Shown here: positions 44,088 through 54,149 of the stretch, piece by piece
Numbering within the stretch: the first letter of the stretch is position 1
Layout: the number at the start of each line of letters is the position of its first letter
From: Phoma sp. XZ068
Lineage: Eukaryota; Ascomycota; Dothideomycetes; Pleosporales; Didymellaceae
Assembly: GCA_004835665.1 (NCBI GenBank)
Contig: RBKR01000014.1
Span: 992,001 to 1,056,000, forward strand
Length of the DNA: 64,000 nt
Direction: 5' to 3'
The notes under the pieces: generated by a model
What the model was told of the DNA's origin: nothing
The model's database searches: none
The model's input: only the letters and a program-made list of their open reading frames with translations
Translations under genes and position numbers: made by a program

Positions 44088-46796
44088 CTACGACTTCGTG
44101 ATCGCCACGCTTGCGCTTCCACTCGCGAGGTCGACAACGAAGCCACCACGTTCTTGCTTTGCGCCTGCGACTGTGAAGCTCACAGTATTTGAACCAGGCT
44201 GCGCCAGCCAGACAATTGCAGACTTTGCCTGTAGCGCTTTATCTGATACAGCAGGAACAACGGTGAGACTCAGCTTCTGCGTGCTCTCGTCATAGGCAAT
44301 CTCCTTGATCGCGCCAGCACTGATCTCAACCTTCAATCCCGAAGCAGCAACAAAAACTCGCTTCCTGACAGCATCCTTGGGCGCAACAACAGTTGATGTA
44401 GCAGTAGAGCGCTTCTCGTCAATGTCACCACCAAACGCTTGTACGCCGTATTTGCTGTCCTTGACGATGTAAACGGTTTGTCCCAATGCTAGACCGAGAA
44501 ATCCCGGCCCATAGTCACCAGAGAACGGGTCCCACTTCAGCAGCTCGGGGAAAGAGTGGAATGCCGCAGATGCAAAACCGCCCTCATCGATGTTCGTCAG
44601 CGGTGCTGTATTGCCCGCAAACCCAATACGAAGTGCGTAGAGGTTGTCCTTCGGGCTCCGCTCGTATGAGTGAAGCATGGGTAGTGAGTTGAGACCAGAG
44701 CCATAGTGGTGAATTTGGCGCTCGATTTGCTGGATCTTAGCACCGTAGATGAAGTCCCAGTATCGCCGTGCGTTACCGTTCCAGCCCCAGTGAGCAACAG
44801 CGGGCATATATGCAAGGACGCTGCTGATGGCTTTGGAGGGAGTTTTGGGAAGGTTGAAATAGTTGGTCCAGTAATAGACACCTTCTTGGCCGGTGCTGTC
44901 CCACGCCATTTCGCTGCCGAAGGGAACGGCTTGTGTCTCCCACAGAGTGGCGCGGTAGCGCATCGTGGCCTCGAGAGCCGATGCTTCCTTCGCCATGCCT
45001 TCTCGCTTAAGGTCTTTAAGGAGCTCGCCGAGTACCCATTCGCCCATGAGTCCGACAAGAGCGTAGTCGCAGTTTGCGCCCCTGTTAGATAAGCAATATT
45101 GGGTAGTGTTGAATGCGCGGCCAAGATACCATGACCACTCAGCTCGGAGCTTGGTGTCAGGGTAGTCTCTGGCTGTGCGGTAAAGCGACCAGTAGGTCGC
45201 GACCGGGTGAATATAGTTGTATGCTCGGCGCGTTGTGTAAGCCCGCTCTTTGTTCCAAGAAGTCCACGAAGTCCAATCGAAGGATTTATCGTATGGATAG
45301 TTAACAGCACCTGGTTCATAGTAGAAGGCGCTTGCAACAACCCCAAAAGAGCCATCTCGCTGCAAAGTGCCAACGACGGTCTCATGTACAAAGTCGTCCA
45401 CCACCCGAAGTTCATCAGCGTTAGGCTGGGCAAACTGCTTCATAGCGGTCGCTAGGTACGCTCCGGTCCCAGCTTCATCACTGATCCCAGAGAACCAGAC
45501 ACGCGGCTCTTGTTGGACAATTTTGTTAACTTCGCGGTCGTATGTCATGATAGAGGGCGCGCGGTTGAATGGATCTGAGGTGTCGTTGAAATAAGCTGCA
45601 GTTGAGAAGAAGTGGCCCATATCGGCAAGAGCGGATGGCGCAGTCTTTGTGACCTTGTAGTGCACCGTCTGAGTCTTGCCATCCTGGTACGAGATTGTGA
45701 CTCGCGCTCGTCCCCATGCTGAAGCCACCGGGGTCAGCTTGTATGCAGCGTCAGACGATGATAATTTGGTGATAGTAAAAGCACCTCCAGCATCGATGTT
45801 CTTGACTGGCGAGGTATGGCTGAGGTAAAGTCTTGCTGAGGAGTCGGCCGGCACGACATATCCTGGGATACCTACTGCAAGCGGAGTTCCGGTCTTAACA
45901 ACGGCGTCTTCTATGGTTTGAATTTTCTCTGCGACCGAGAAACGAAGCCCAACTGAGTACATCTCGCCTGCTTTTAAGGTCTTCGACGTCGGCTCGTTCC
46001 AAGGTGTGCTGCCCTTCCATTCATTTTGGGCATAGGCAAGACTATGAATCTGCCACTCGTAGTTTCCTTCGAACACCTGCGACTGGTAGGCAAAGCTACC
46101 CTGTGGCTCGCGAAGGAATCTCCAAGCCTCGAACTTTGTTGCTCCGATAGGTGTAATAACTAAAGCGTTACCAGTCCCCTCCAGATGTGAAACACGCACA
46201 TAGCCTGCATCGAGCCCAATATATGGATCGGCGAGGGCGCACTTGGCCTGTGTGTCTTCGGCAGTTCTATCGGTGAAGATGTTGTTTATGCTGACGGGCA
46301 AACCAAGACTTCCCAGCTCTACATTTCCATTGCCGTTGTTTGTGATATTGAAGCGTACGGCGAAGTCATTCCCGTAGCGTAGCCACTCTCTTGTAACCTT
46401 TACGGGAAGTCCATTAGGCAAGGTGGGTGCCAAGTTGGCGGCTGCAATAACATCCTGACTGGTTCTGTTCAGCGCTGTAACGGGCTTGCGTGCGCTTGCC
46501 GAGTCAACGCTCGTCCATGCGCCACCACTCGAAGTACGGTAACGGATTGTAATGTCACCCAGGTGATGAGCACCGTTGAAGGCAAGCTTGGAAAGTCGAT
46601 CTGACGGAAGGAAGTCGAATTTGTTTCCAGTCGAGTTCAGCGAGGCGAGTGTCTGAGAACTCTTGACTATCTCTCCTGTGAGGCTTCCGGCATCGAATGC
46701 AGTAAGACCATTGCTGAGTCCGAGATTATCTTGGCCTCTTACGAGTATAGGGGTTAAGACCAGAAACGAAAGCGCAATATTAACTAACGCCATCAT
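44088..46796 (-). CDS. Large secreted glycoside-hydrolase-like protein (DUF5695-like)
   Basis: 902-residue intronless protein. MMALVNIALSFLVLTPILVRGQ is a signal peptide, cleaved near residue 21. There are several N-glycosylation sequons (for example NST, NRT, NIT, NDT). The N-terminal half is beta-rich (RYRTSSGGAWTSVDS, VRFNITNNGNGNVELGSLGLPV). Residues about 420-760 look like an alpha/alpha-barrel with aromatic-rich helices: WTSWTSWNKERAYTTRRAYNYIHPVATYWSLYRTA, EWSWYLGRAF, GLMGEWVLGELLKDL, YYWTNYFN and AVAHWGWNGNARRYWDFIYG. The C-terminus returns to beta strands. This arrangement resembles fungal DUF5695 proteins with glycosidase-like folds; the substrate and even catalytic activity are unproven. 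The first of two adjacent ATGs was chosen. Confidence 0.8.
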   Translation of the reverse strand: MMALVNIALSFLVLTPILVRGQDNLGLSNGLTAFDAGSLTGEIVKSSQTLASLNSTGNKFDFLPSDRLSKLAFNGAHHLGDITIRYRTSSGGAWTSVDSASARKPVTALNRTSQDVIAAANLAPTLPNGLPVKVTREWLRYGNDFAVRFNITNNGNGNVELGSLGLPVSINNIFTDRTAEDTQAKCALADPYIGLDAGYVRVSHLEGTGNALVITPIGATKFEAWRFLREPQGSFAYQSQVFEGNYEWQIHSLAYAQNEWKGSTPWNEPTSKTLKAGEMYSVGLRFSVAEKIQTIEDAVVKTGTPLAVGIPGYVVPADSSARLYLSHTSPVKNIDAGGAFTITKLSSSDAAYKLTPVASAWGRARVTISYQDGKTQTVHYKVTKTAPSALADMGHFFSTAAYFNDTSDPFNRAPSIMTYDREVNKIVQQEPRVWFSGISDEAGTGAYLATAMKQFAQPNADELRVVDDFVHETVVGTLQRDGSFGVVASAFYYEPGAVNYPYDKSFDWTSWTSWNKERAYTTRRAYNYIHPVATYWSLYRTARDYPDTKLRAEWSWYLGRAFNTTQYCLSNRGANCDYALVGLMGEWVLGELLKDLKREGMAKEASALEATMRYRATLWETQAVPFGSEMAWDSTGQEGVYYWTNYFNLPKTPSKAISSVLAYMPAVAHWGWNGNARRYWDFIYGAKIQQIERQIHHYGSGLNSLPMLHSYERSPKDNLYALRIGFAGNTAPLTNIDEGGFASAAFHSFPELLKWDPFSGDYGPGFLGLALGQTVYIVKDSKYGVQAFGGDIDEKRSTATSTVVAPKDAVRKRVFVAASGLKVEISAGAIKEIAYDESTQKLSLTVVPAVSDKALQAKSAIVWLAQPGSNTVSFTVAGAKQERGGFVVDLASGSASVAITKS

Positions 46797-47155
46797 GGCT
46801 GGCCGCTGGCATCAATGTGCAGAAGGGGCGACGCAACTTTTGATGAGTGCCTGGAAGCCATTGCGCCTATTTCACTCTTATACAACAATGAGTCCATCGT
46901 CTTCAAATTTGCCCTGTTCGGAGTAATTGCCGTGCTTCGGTGTGCGGACATTCTCGCTCCCGATGTCGATAGTGATCGACATGATCCTACAGAGAGGTGG
47001 GGTAGCGTTGGTCAAAATGGATCACTCCCTCGTATCACCGATATTGATTCTGTTCGATCAAATCTTGTAGTAGTATTGTTGACGGGCGTAATCGAGGATG
47101 TGAAAACAAACTCTACCATCAAGCGCGAAGACTGAGATGGCTGTGATGAGGCACA
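46797..47155. other. Short intergenic region
   Basis: About 360 bp upstream of the secreted protein, holding its promoter. A plus-strand frame at 46815-47135 has no recognisable features. Confidence 0.4.
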
Positions 47156-47560
47156 TCATCCAGTCTGATGCACAGGGGTTGTGGGACTAAATTGTGCGTA
47201 CTCCACAGGTAATTTGCGGCTCGAACGGTTATCGAGTGATGGAATGACGAAATCTGGGGAAGATGGAGGTGGCTTGCGGGACGAAGCATAGTGCGAACGG
47301 TTGGTTTTGCCGTAGTTGCCTGCCAATTGGAGCATGAAAGCCCCGCCGTCTCCGCAATCCTTGCCCTCAATTGGCAGGTAGCATCGCTTCCAGTCATTAA
47401 TCCTCCAGATCCAATATAGCTTGTGTTCGCAGCTGCTAGTTCCGTCAGTGTCACCAGCTTCGTACGGGTCAATGTTATTGCGGAGGTAGATTTCTGACCA
47501 TACCACACCACGATATGCATAATACGGTGACATGGTGCGAACCAGTACTCTCAGTGACAT
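47156..47560 (-). CDS. Possible small hypothetical protein
   Basis: 134-codon ATG frame whose product starts MSLRVLVRTMSPYY. The N-terminal half is aromatic- and charge-rich with four Cys (SSCEHKLYW, RCYLPIEGKDCGD); the C-terminal half is Ser/Pro-rich and disordered-looking. No signal peptide, membrane segment or known family. It could be a relic of a longer gene or a chance frame; an overlapping minus frame of similar length weakens the case. Confidence 0.3.
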   Translation of the reverse strand: MSLRVLVRTMSPYYAYRGVVWSEIYLRNNIDPYEAGDTDGTSSCEHKLYWIWRINDWKRCYLPIEGKDCGDGGAFMLQLAGNYGKTNRSHYASSRKPPPSSPDFVIPSLDNRSSRKLPVEYAQFSPTTPVHQTG

Positions 47561-47746
47561 CTCAATTAAACGTCATTAACCCTTATTGCTCGGTCGCAAC
47601 ACAAGGTCGTAGCCTTCCGTAAAGTGGCAGATCTGAAGGGGGAAGTCACACGGCCAGGTACCCTCGACACTGTCCCTGACATGCCACAGTGTGGCCCACG
47701 AATGTGAGCTTTGGCTCGATCTGAACGGTCTTGTGCAGGTCCTGGG

Positions 47747-50038
47747 TTAGGCAATGATAACTGTCCGTCTCTGGGTGTCGAAGTAATCTCGCAAGTTCAT
47801 GCAATCTTTGCTGTTGTCTGCCTCCGGCATGTTCGCGACTTGTGCAAAACAGTCCCGACCTCGCAGCCGCATAACGCCGAGTCTTTCGTAGTTGTCCTCT
47901 CGATTCCACACGAGCAGGCCAAAGAGGTCGTGGAGAAGGATGACTTCCAGCGTGGATTTCAATAGCAAAGAATGGAGTTGCGGGTATTCTTCGACAGAAG
48001 GCGTGAGTGTGAACTGCCACGATAGGTTGCCTGTAGTACAGGCGTACTCTTTTTGAGCTTGTCCAGGAGCTCCACTCGAAGTCCAAAACAAGGATGGGCG
48101 TTCTGTTGAGTGGATTGTCACAACATCTGCAGTGATAGCCAGATTTGCAGTATAGAACGCCGAGACTGGTCCAATAGACGACGCGACTTCTGGGTGTCGA
48201 GAATCCGAGTAAATTTGGCGCCTACTGGTCACCCGTCTCCCTTTGTGACCAGATCTCTTGCCTTTGCTACTCTGTGAATCTAGTTGCTCATTGAACTTAT
48301 GTGACCTTTCTTCATAAATAAGTGAAGCCCTCTGACTCATGGCTTCGTTCACATCGATGTATTCACCATTGACCTTTTGTATATCGAAGACACAATCTGC
48401 TGAAGTCCTTGTTGCTTCTCGTATCCTTTCCAGAGGAGCGGTTGCCTCCGGCGTTGGCAACTTCTTCTCCCCATAGTGCCAGTGGGGATATTTCGTACCA
48501 TACGTAGAATCTTCCTTCGGTTGTTGTACCTCTCTGGGCTTAACTGAATGAAGCCGCGCATCCCATTTGACCGGTGCAACCCATCCAGCCCAGGACCAGC
48601 TTGGAAAATCTTTCCTGCGCCGAGGTGTACTGTTGGTGTCGTGCTCCCATAGCAAACCACACGCAAAATCATCCCGACCATCCCCGTAGCTTGTTGGAAT
48701 ACCCCAATGATCAAAATTCATGCAAAAATCTATTCCGTTCCTTGGTATGTGTTTGATATATCCAAAGGTACCCTGAATGGCATTCAGCACATCGGACTGA
48801 TACGATAAATGCCGTTTAGAGTATGCCTCTATGTGGTAAGTGTAAGTCCTGTCGCCGGAAAATATATTGAAGTTGTTCGTGCGGTCTCCGCTCGCATATC
48901 GATGTGGATCAAGAGTGAGCGCTTCGCAGAAATAGTCGGATGTGTTGCACTCGAATAGGACTTGTTCTTCGGTGAATGTCAGGCGACGATTTGAGAACAA
49001 ACTTTCCTGATAGGTCCAGGCTCGCGTGGCCCATTTAGATTTCCTCACAAGCAATCTGTTGTCCCTTCGGCTTGACGTCCATACCTTTCCATTGACAGAG
49101 ATCAGATTCTGACGCGTCCGAGAGCAGGATACACCAGGAAGGCCATAAGTAGCGTCAGACCCAGCTGCAGCAACGATTGTGAGTGTTGCACGGTTGTATA
49201 TCATGTCCATCATCCTCAACTGAGAGTGCAACTCAGATGGATTGAATTGATCGATACAATACTGGTCAACCCAAAGGTACCTTTGTTGTAAGCTCAATGT
49301 CACAGCGATGGCATCCTCCACAGTCTGGGGAACCTTGGTTGGCAAAAACATCTTGCGTGTTCCTTCCGAATCGTGTGTGGCAAGCACACCGGGCTCGCAC
49401 GCACCCCAGACATAGCTCAAAGCTAAGTAATTACATTTCTCGGGAGCTACGATAATCTCGCGAGTCTGGCAGTCGATGACCTTTATCTGCAGAATACGGT
49501 ACTCGCCGCGGCCTTGGAATACGGGCGCTGAACAGCGTTGGCCGTGATGCTTTGAGCAGAATTGGAACCAGCACCTCACGGATTCAAGATCAATTGAACC
49601 AGGCTGTACCAGACGAGCAGTCAGCGGGCGAAGGTCTTCGGTGTCGTGATGCGTGCGGATTGGAAGTATGAGCTGCGATTGTTTGTCTTGCCATTCGCTT
49701 GAACGTAAGGACACGGTCGGAATGCTCTGCCTTGGGTGGTAAGCTGGGAGGTAGCATTGAACGCTCACTGGGACGAGATCCTTGTGATCTTCTAGAGGAA
49801 GCTCGTCGGCTAAGGCAGCCAAGATGAATTTGCACATGGCACATTGCGAATCCTTGTGTATATCAAGATCTACGCGCAGTTTGGCGATTGTGGATACACC
49901 GTTTGAGAAGCGGGTCAAGTCCAGCCTCGCGCAGCCATCGCAGAAGTCACCACAGTTCCACGGTTCCAAGGAGGGTAAGCTTGAATCTGGCGCGTCAGCG
50001 CTGGCATGTGGGTACCCACAGCATGGGTATATCTTCAT
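47747..50038 (-). CDS. HET-domain (heterokaryon incompatibility) protein
   Basis: 763-residue intronless protein. HET domains mediate fungal non-self recognition and can trigger cell death; the fold is TIR-like. The three HET blocks are all visible: YLALSYVWG (about 205), LWVDQYCIDQ (about 258), with MIYNRATLTIVAAAG following, and RAWTYQESLFSNRRLTF (about 340). The N-terminal 200 residues hold cysteine pairs (CDGCARLDL, CAMCKFIL) common upstream of HET domains. The C-terminal 350 residues contain FPSWSWAGW, also typical of the family, and a basic segment (KGKRSGHKGRRVTSRR). Neighbours are a secreted protein and RNase T2; no partner gene with a matching toxin or NLR architecture lies next to it. 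Confidence 0.9.
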   Translation of the reverse strand: MKIYPCCGYPHASADAPDSSLPSLEPWNCGDFCDGCARLDLTRFSNGVSTIAKLRVDLDIHKDSQCAMCKFILAALADELPLEDHKDLVPVSVQCYLPAYHPRQSIPTVSLRSSEWQDKQSQLILPIRTHHDTEDLRPLTARLVQPGSIDLESVRCWFQFCSKHHGQRCSAPVFQGRGEYRILQIKVIDCQTREIIVAPEKCNYLALSYVWGACEPGVLATHDSEGTRKMFLPTKVPQTVEDAIAVTLSLQQRYLWVDQYCIDQFNPSELHSQLRMMDMIYNRATLTIVAAAGSDATYGLPGVSCSRTRQNLISVNGKVWTSSRRDNRLLVRKSKWATRAWTYQESLFSNRRLTFTEEQVLFECNTSDYFCEALTLDPHRYASGDRTNNFNIFSGDRTYTYHIEAYSKRHLSYQSDVLNAIQGTFGYIKHIPRNGIDFCMNFDHWGIPTSYGDGRDDFACGLLWEHDTNSTPRRRKDFPSWSWAGWVAPVKWDARLHSVKPREVQQPKEDSTYGTKYPHWHYGEKKLPTPEATAPLERIREATRTSADCVFDIQKVNGEYIDVNEAMSQRASLIYEERSHKFNEQLDSQSSKGKRSGHKGRRVTSRRQIYSDSRHPEVASSIGPVSAFYTANLAITADVVTIHSTERPSLFWTSSGAPGQAQKEYACTTGNLSWQFTLTPSVEEYPQLHSLLLKSTLEVILLHDLFGLLVWNREDNYERLGVMRLRGRDCFAQVANMPEADNSKDCMNLRDYFDTQRRTVIIA

Positions 50039-50931
50039 GTTGCTGTAAGCCTGTTGGGGTTGTTGAGCTCATTGCCTAGTTTTTGGAGGGATGCTTGAGC
50101 TGATATGGAGAGCTGAACGGCAGGCTGACTTGGCCTTGTGGGCTTAGGCTCGATACGTGCCCGTTGCCTAGAGGCAGCCATGGCAAAGGCTGAAGGTTAT
50201 TGCGAGCGAGTCGCTGGCTCTTTCAAGGTCTGTGATTAATTGTTGCTCATTGAGGCGGCCGTCGGCGACATGCTCATCGCCTGCGCCACCATCAGCTGCT
50301 CCACAATCTCCCCGCCAGGCGCGTCACTGATAAGACCCGGCTTGGAGCGGCAACGACGCAGGGCAATGCAAGGCACCGAACCACATGCACGCGATAACAG
50401 CACCGACTGGCCGAGGGGGTCGCTGATCACCAGGAGGCTCGAAACAGCTCAACGTGTGACCATCCGCTCGTGATGCCCAGCACTGCGCCATGAGTGGCTG
50501 TGACCATCGTCCTTAATGCTTCAACATCGCAGCCCCAATCTCGGTGCCCTCCACTCACCATAGCCAAAGATTACCTAGCTACTCTCCATCATCTACGCGA
50601 TACAACCTCTCTTACCTGCTATTACCGTCGAACTAGCAACCACCTTCCGCATCGACTCCTAGTCCACCACGCACATCGCCGTCGACGCGCGAATCAGAAC
50701 AGCGAACGTGCAGGCGTGAAGGAACAGCTGCTGCTACGGGAGAGGCTCGCCCCGTAAAGCTTGACAACGCTTGTAGCACCGCCGAGGCTACTGCAGCAAC
50801 GCGTGCAAACCAATATCGACATGCCCGTCATGGTTGGCTCCGGCGAGTTGCTGGACTCGTTCGTCGCTGCGGCGAAAGAGCAGCTACAAAGCAGCCCGGC
50901 CGCCCCAGCTGCTGAGGCGGTATCGAACGCC
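50039..50931. other. Divergent intergenic region HET/RNase T2
   Basis: About 900 bp with both promoters. The frame of RNase T2 stays open upstream to an ATG at 50821, which would add 37 residues before the signal peptide, so the true start is debatable. Other short frames (50240-50473) lack support. Confidence 0.5.
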
Positions 50932-52201
50932 ATGCCTTCTCTTAGGACTCTCGGGAAACTCGCACTGGGTGGCGCGCAGATGGTGCTGGCGCAGGGTGCT
51001 CTGAACCCCTTCCAGTCGTGCTCGAACCCCCAGTTGAGCTGCCACAACACGACCGCGGTCGAGAACCTGTGCTGCTTCAATGCACCGGGTGGACAACTGC
51101 TGCAGACGCAGTTCTGGGACACACATCCAGTCACTGGTCCGGTGGACAGCTGGACGCTGCACGGGCTATGGTAAGCCGGCCCCTTCCCGAGAACTCCCAA
51201 GCATAGCAGACGCTCATTGTAAACCCAGGCCCGACCGCTGCGACGGCACCTATGACGCAAACTGCGATTCCTCTCGCTCCTACTCCAACATCTCTGCCAT
51301 CCTCAAGTCCTTTGGCGCAGATGATACCCTCTCCTTCATGCAGACCTACTGGAAGGACTACCAAGGCAATGACGAGTCGTTCTGGTACCATGAGTGGGCG
51401 AAGCACGGCACCTGTATCTCCACCCTCGAGCCCGAATGCTACACCGAGCACAAGCCCACCGAGGAGGTAGTCGACTACTTCAACCGCGCCGTCGCGCTCT
51501 TCAAGACGCTACCTTCCTACGAATGGCTCGCCGCTGCGGGCATCACACCCAGCACCTCGCAGACATACACCTTCCAAGCGATCCAAGACGCGCTGGCCGC
51601 AAAGCGTCCCGGCGTCGAAGTCACACTGGGTTGTAAGTCCGGCGAGCTAAACGAAATCTGGTACCACTACGACGTGCGCGGCTCGCTGCAGACAGGCGAA
51701 TTCGTCGCCGCCAACCCAGACGGCACTAAATCCACCTGCCCCAAGACGGGCATCAAGTACCTCCCCAAGTCTGCCAGCCAGCCGCCGGCGACCAGCACTA
51801 CCGTTGGCGGACCCGCGCCGACTGGCACTTCAGCGCCAGGCACACCCTTCAGCGGCAAGGGGTACATCAATGTCGAGGTTGGCGGCGCGAAGAAGGGCTG
51901 TATCATCAGCAAGGGAACGTGGTACACCACCGGCACCTGCGCAACTTTCACAGCTGCCAAGCTTGACGACGGCTTCACGCTGACAAGCTCCAAGGGTAAG
52001 TGTGGAATTGTTGGCGGTGCATTGACCTGCGATTCGAGCGTGAGCAGCGGAACTGGTTTCACTGCTGTGGACGGCAGTCTGGCAGCTGGCGGAAACGCTG
52101 TGTGGAGTGCAGACAAGGCTGCGAGTGGAAGCACGCAGGTTCCCGTATACGCAGGAGGAGACCATGCTCAGCAATTTGCTTTGACGTGGCAGGGTGCATA
52201 G
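50932..52201 (+). CDS. Secreted ribonuclease T2
   Basis: Two exons: 50932..51170 and 51229..52201 (403 aa); the 58-bp intron splits the W codon of WTLHGLW|PDRCDG. RNase T2 cleaves single-stranded RNA through a cyclic phosphate. Both catalytic segments are present: CAS I WTLHGLWP and CAS II FWYHEWAKHGTC, with the catalytic His of each. Eight or more Cys in the core (SCHN, LCC, RCD, NCD, GTC, EC) fit the family disulphides. The core ends near residue 270; a Thr/Pro/Ser linker and a C-terminal beta-rich domain of about 110 residues (YINVEVGGAKKGCIISKGTWYTTGTCATFTAA) follow, as in many fungal T2 enzymes. The start MPSLRTLGKLALGGAQMVLAQ gives a signal peptide; the upstream ATG at 50821 would bury it. 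Confidence 0.93.
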
Positions 52202-52267
52202 AAGGTATCATTTATAGAGTGTCTGCATATTAAACGCCTTGTAAATACCAATCACATGTTGCATCGC

Positions 52268-53372
52268 TCAGCTTCCTCCAGATTTCGCCTGTCGAACTGA
52301 CCTCCTCCGCCCGGACTTGCGCATAAAATCTCCTGAGTGCAGTTCTCGCAACGTGAAATCCTCGACACTATCGTCCTTCCTCTTCGGCGGACTAGATTTG
52401 CTTGCGGGGGCCCTCTTATAACTCTTTCTGACCTTCTGAGCCACACCACGAGTCCCTGTAGCCTTAGCCTGACCCTTATTCTTAGGTCGAGGAGGAGCCT
52501 TTGGTGGAGTTTTGGGCAGACTCGAAGTCCTTTGCGGTGTCGTAGAAGCGTCTTTGGTCTGAGATAGTTAGTCGTGCTGACAGTAATGCACCTAGCGATA
52601 CTTACTTCCATGTTCACATTCTGGTCTTGTTCCGACAAGTTAGAAGGGACTGGTGAAAGAGTGGAGATAGTCGAGCTAGGACTTATAGTTTGCACGCCCA
52701 GAGAGGTATTGACAGGACTTTCAGGTGGTGTGTCTGGCATTTTCACTTTGCTAGCTCCTGCTTCCGGTGAATGTGGTACCGAATACTGCTCAACGTTTTG
52801 ATCGAGACTCGCCCTTTCGCCCGTTTTCTCTACAGTACCTTCGAGTTTGTTGACGGGCGCGCTGCTTTCATGGGAACTGATGTTGAACTCGTCTTGCTGT
52901 GCTGTCTTTTTCCACTTGGAGCTGGCAATGAACCCGATTGCGATGCGCCGAATGTCTGCGGCAGTTCGAGGATTGATTGTGCTGGCCACGGTGCCGTTTG
53001 GCCTGGGACACGGCGTCACTGGCTCAGCAGCTGCTACCTCTGTGGACATGGCAGCACTGTCGCCTTCGAGTGATTCTGCGAGCAACTTCGTTGCAGGATC
53101 CACCTGAGCGTCCTCTTCATCGTCAGAGAACATGGGAGGTAGCGGAGTAGGAGCACGCGCCAGAGGATCGCAGCAGTCGAACTCGCGATATACTACCACA
53201 AGGTCAGAAGTATCTTGCTATAGCTACGTTATTACTTGCCTCCATGCTCATCAGTGAAGCCATCTGAGTTCCATTTGTACGTGCCGTCGTAAAACCTCCG
53301 TGACCTCGCAGTGATGGCCAGGTTGGCAGGTAGGCGAGGCCTGGACTCGGCCGGAGTCACCATGTCGAACAT
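52268..53372 (-). CDS. Uncharacterised fungal protein, Ser/Pro-rich with basic C-terminus
   Basis: Three exons: complement 53240..53372, 52606..53192, 52268..52558 (336 aa). Intron 2 is a normal GT-AG intron of 47 bp; intron 1 (53193..53239, 47 bp) uses GC-AG (gcaagt donor). Junctions keep frame: DEHG|VYREFDCCD and NME|TKDAST. The N-terminal 80 residues look structured and conserved-like (RSRRFYDGTYKWNSDGF, FDCCDPLARAPTPLPPMFSDDEED), the middle is disordered, and the C-terminal 90 residues are strongly basic (KAPPRPKNKGQAKAT, RKSYKRAP, RKSGRRRSVRQAK) with nuclear-localisation character. I know no function. Its stop lies 66 bp from the RNase T2 stop on the other strand. Confidence 0.7.
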
Positions 53373-53853
53373 ATGATGCAACGAGCTTGGTAGAGTGTAG
53401 TTGTGGTGTTTCTGTAGTAGTTGTTGTCCAAGCGTTGGGAAATGAACGCAATTGGGCAACTACTCCGGTGAGGGTGTGAGGGAAAGAGTGCTCGACCAAG
53501 CTACTTTCACCTGATACTGAGATCAGCAACCCAAGTGGCGGCATCTCTTATTTCCATACCTTGCATCAAGAATACAGCAAAAGCTCGAATCACGTGTGGG
53601 CGAGAATAAGCATGTTAGGTTGGAAATAACATGCATGCAAGAGGCGCATACAAACTTGAATCAAGTGACAATGGGAACTGACTAAAAGGATCTATGCATT
53701 AAGACCTATGCTGAACCATAGAGATAACGCCTTACCCGACAGTATGAGTACAACCACCTTGATGATATGGAAACGCCTCGAACGCCATTACAGCAAGTAT
53801 GCATTACTAAACCGAACATCTGACACCTTCCACAGCTTGTATCATACATGTTC
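53373..53853. other. Intergenic, nothing recognised
   Basis: Upstream region of the 336-residue unknown gene. No domain in any frame and no RNA-like structure seen. Confidence 0.5.
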
Positions 53854-54042
53854 CTAGAGTCGCGCGTTGGCGAGATGACGGAATTGCAGCACCTCAAGCA
53901 AGGCCAGTGAGCCATCGCTGTAATGGAAGGGATTGGAGGGAAACCACAACTTGAGATCTTCCCAAGTACGTGCAGAGCCAGGAATGACCTGTCGCAAGTG
54001 AGGTCTAAACATGCAGAGAGGCGGTTCTTCTTGATCAGCCAT
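53854..54042 (-). CDS. Possible small protein or 3' exon fragment
   Basis: 62-codon frame from ATG (MADQEEPPLC), protein-like in composition (TWEDLKLWFPSNPFHY, LALLEVLQFRHLANARL). The same frame is open upstream through an amphipathic stretch (WLRDFIAQATSIRDAKTLFEQHPDLP) back almost to the HPC2 stop without an ATG, so it might be the last exon of a gene whose start I cannot find, or a remnant. No family recognised. Confidence 0.3.
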   Translation of the reverse strand: MADQEEPPLCMFRPHLRQVIPGSARTWEDLKLWFPSNPFHYSDGSLALLEVLQFRHLANARL

Positions 54043-54149
54043 ACGTGGCAAGTCAGGGTGTTGTTCGAATAAGGTCTTCGCGTCGCGTATCGAGGTCGCT
54101 TGAGCTATAAAGTCGCGTAGCCAAATTTCGACAACAGACTTTGGCTTAC

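Noticed and set aside
44597..45433. 278-codon minus-strand frame within the secreted glycosidase-like gene
   Set aside because: Alternative frame of a well-supported 902-residue protein; Thr/Ser/Pro-biased with no domain.
50821..50931. Upstream in-frame ATG extension of RNase T2
   Set aside because: It would place 37 polar residues before a clear signal peptide; the downstream ATG (50932) matches the usual start of secreted T2 enzymes, though the longer form cannot be excluded.
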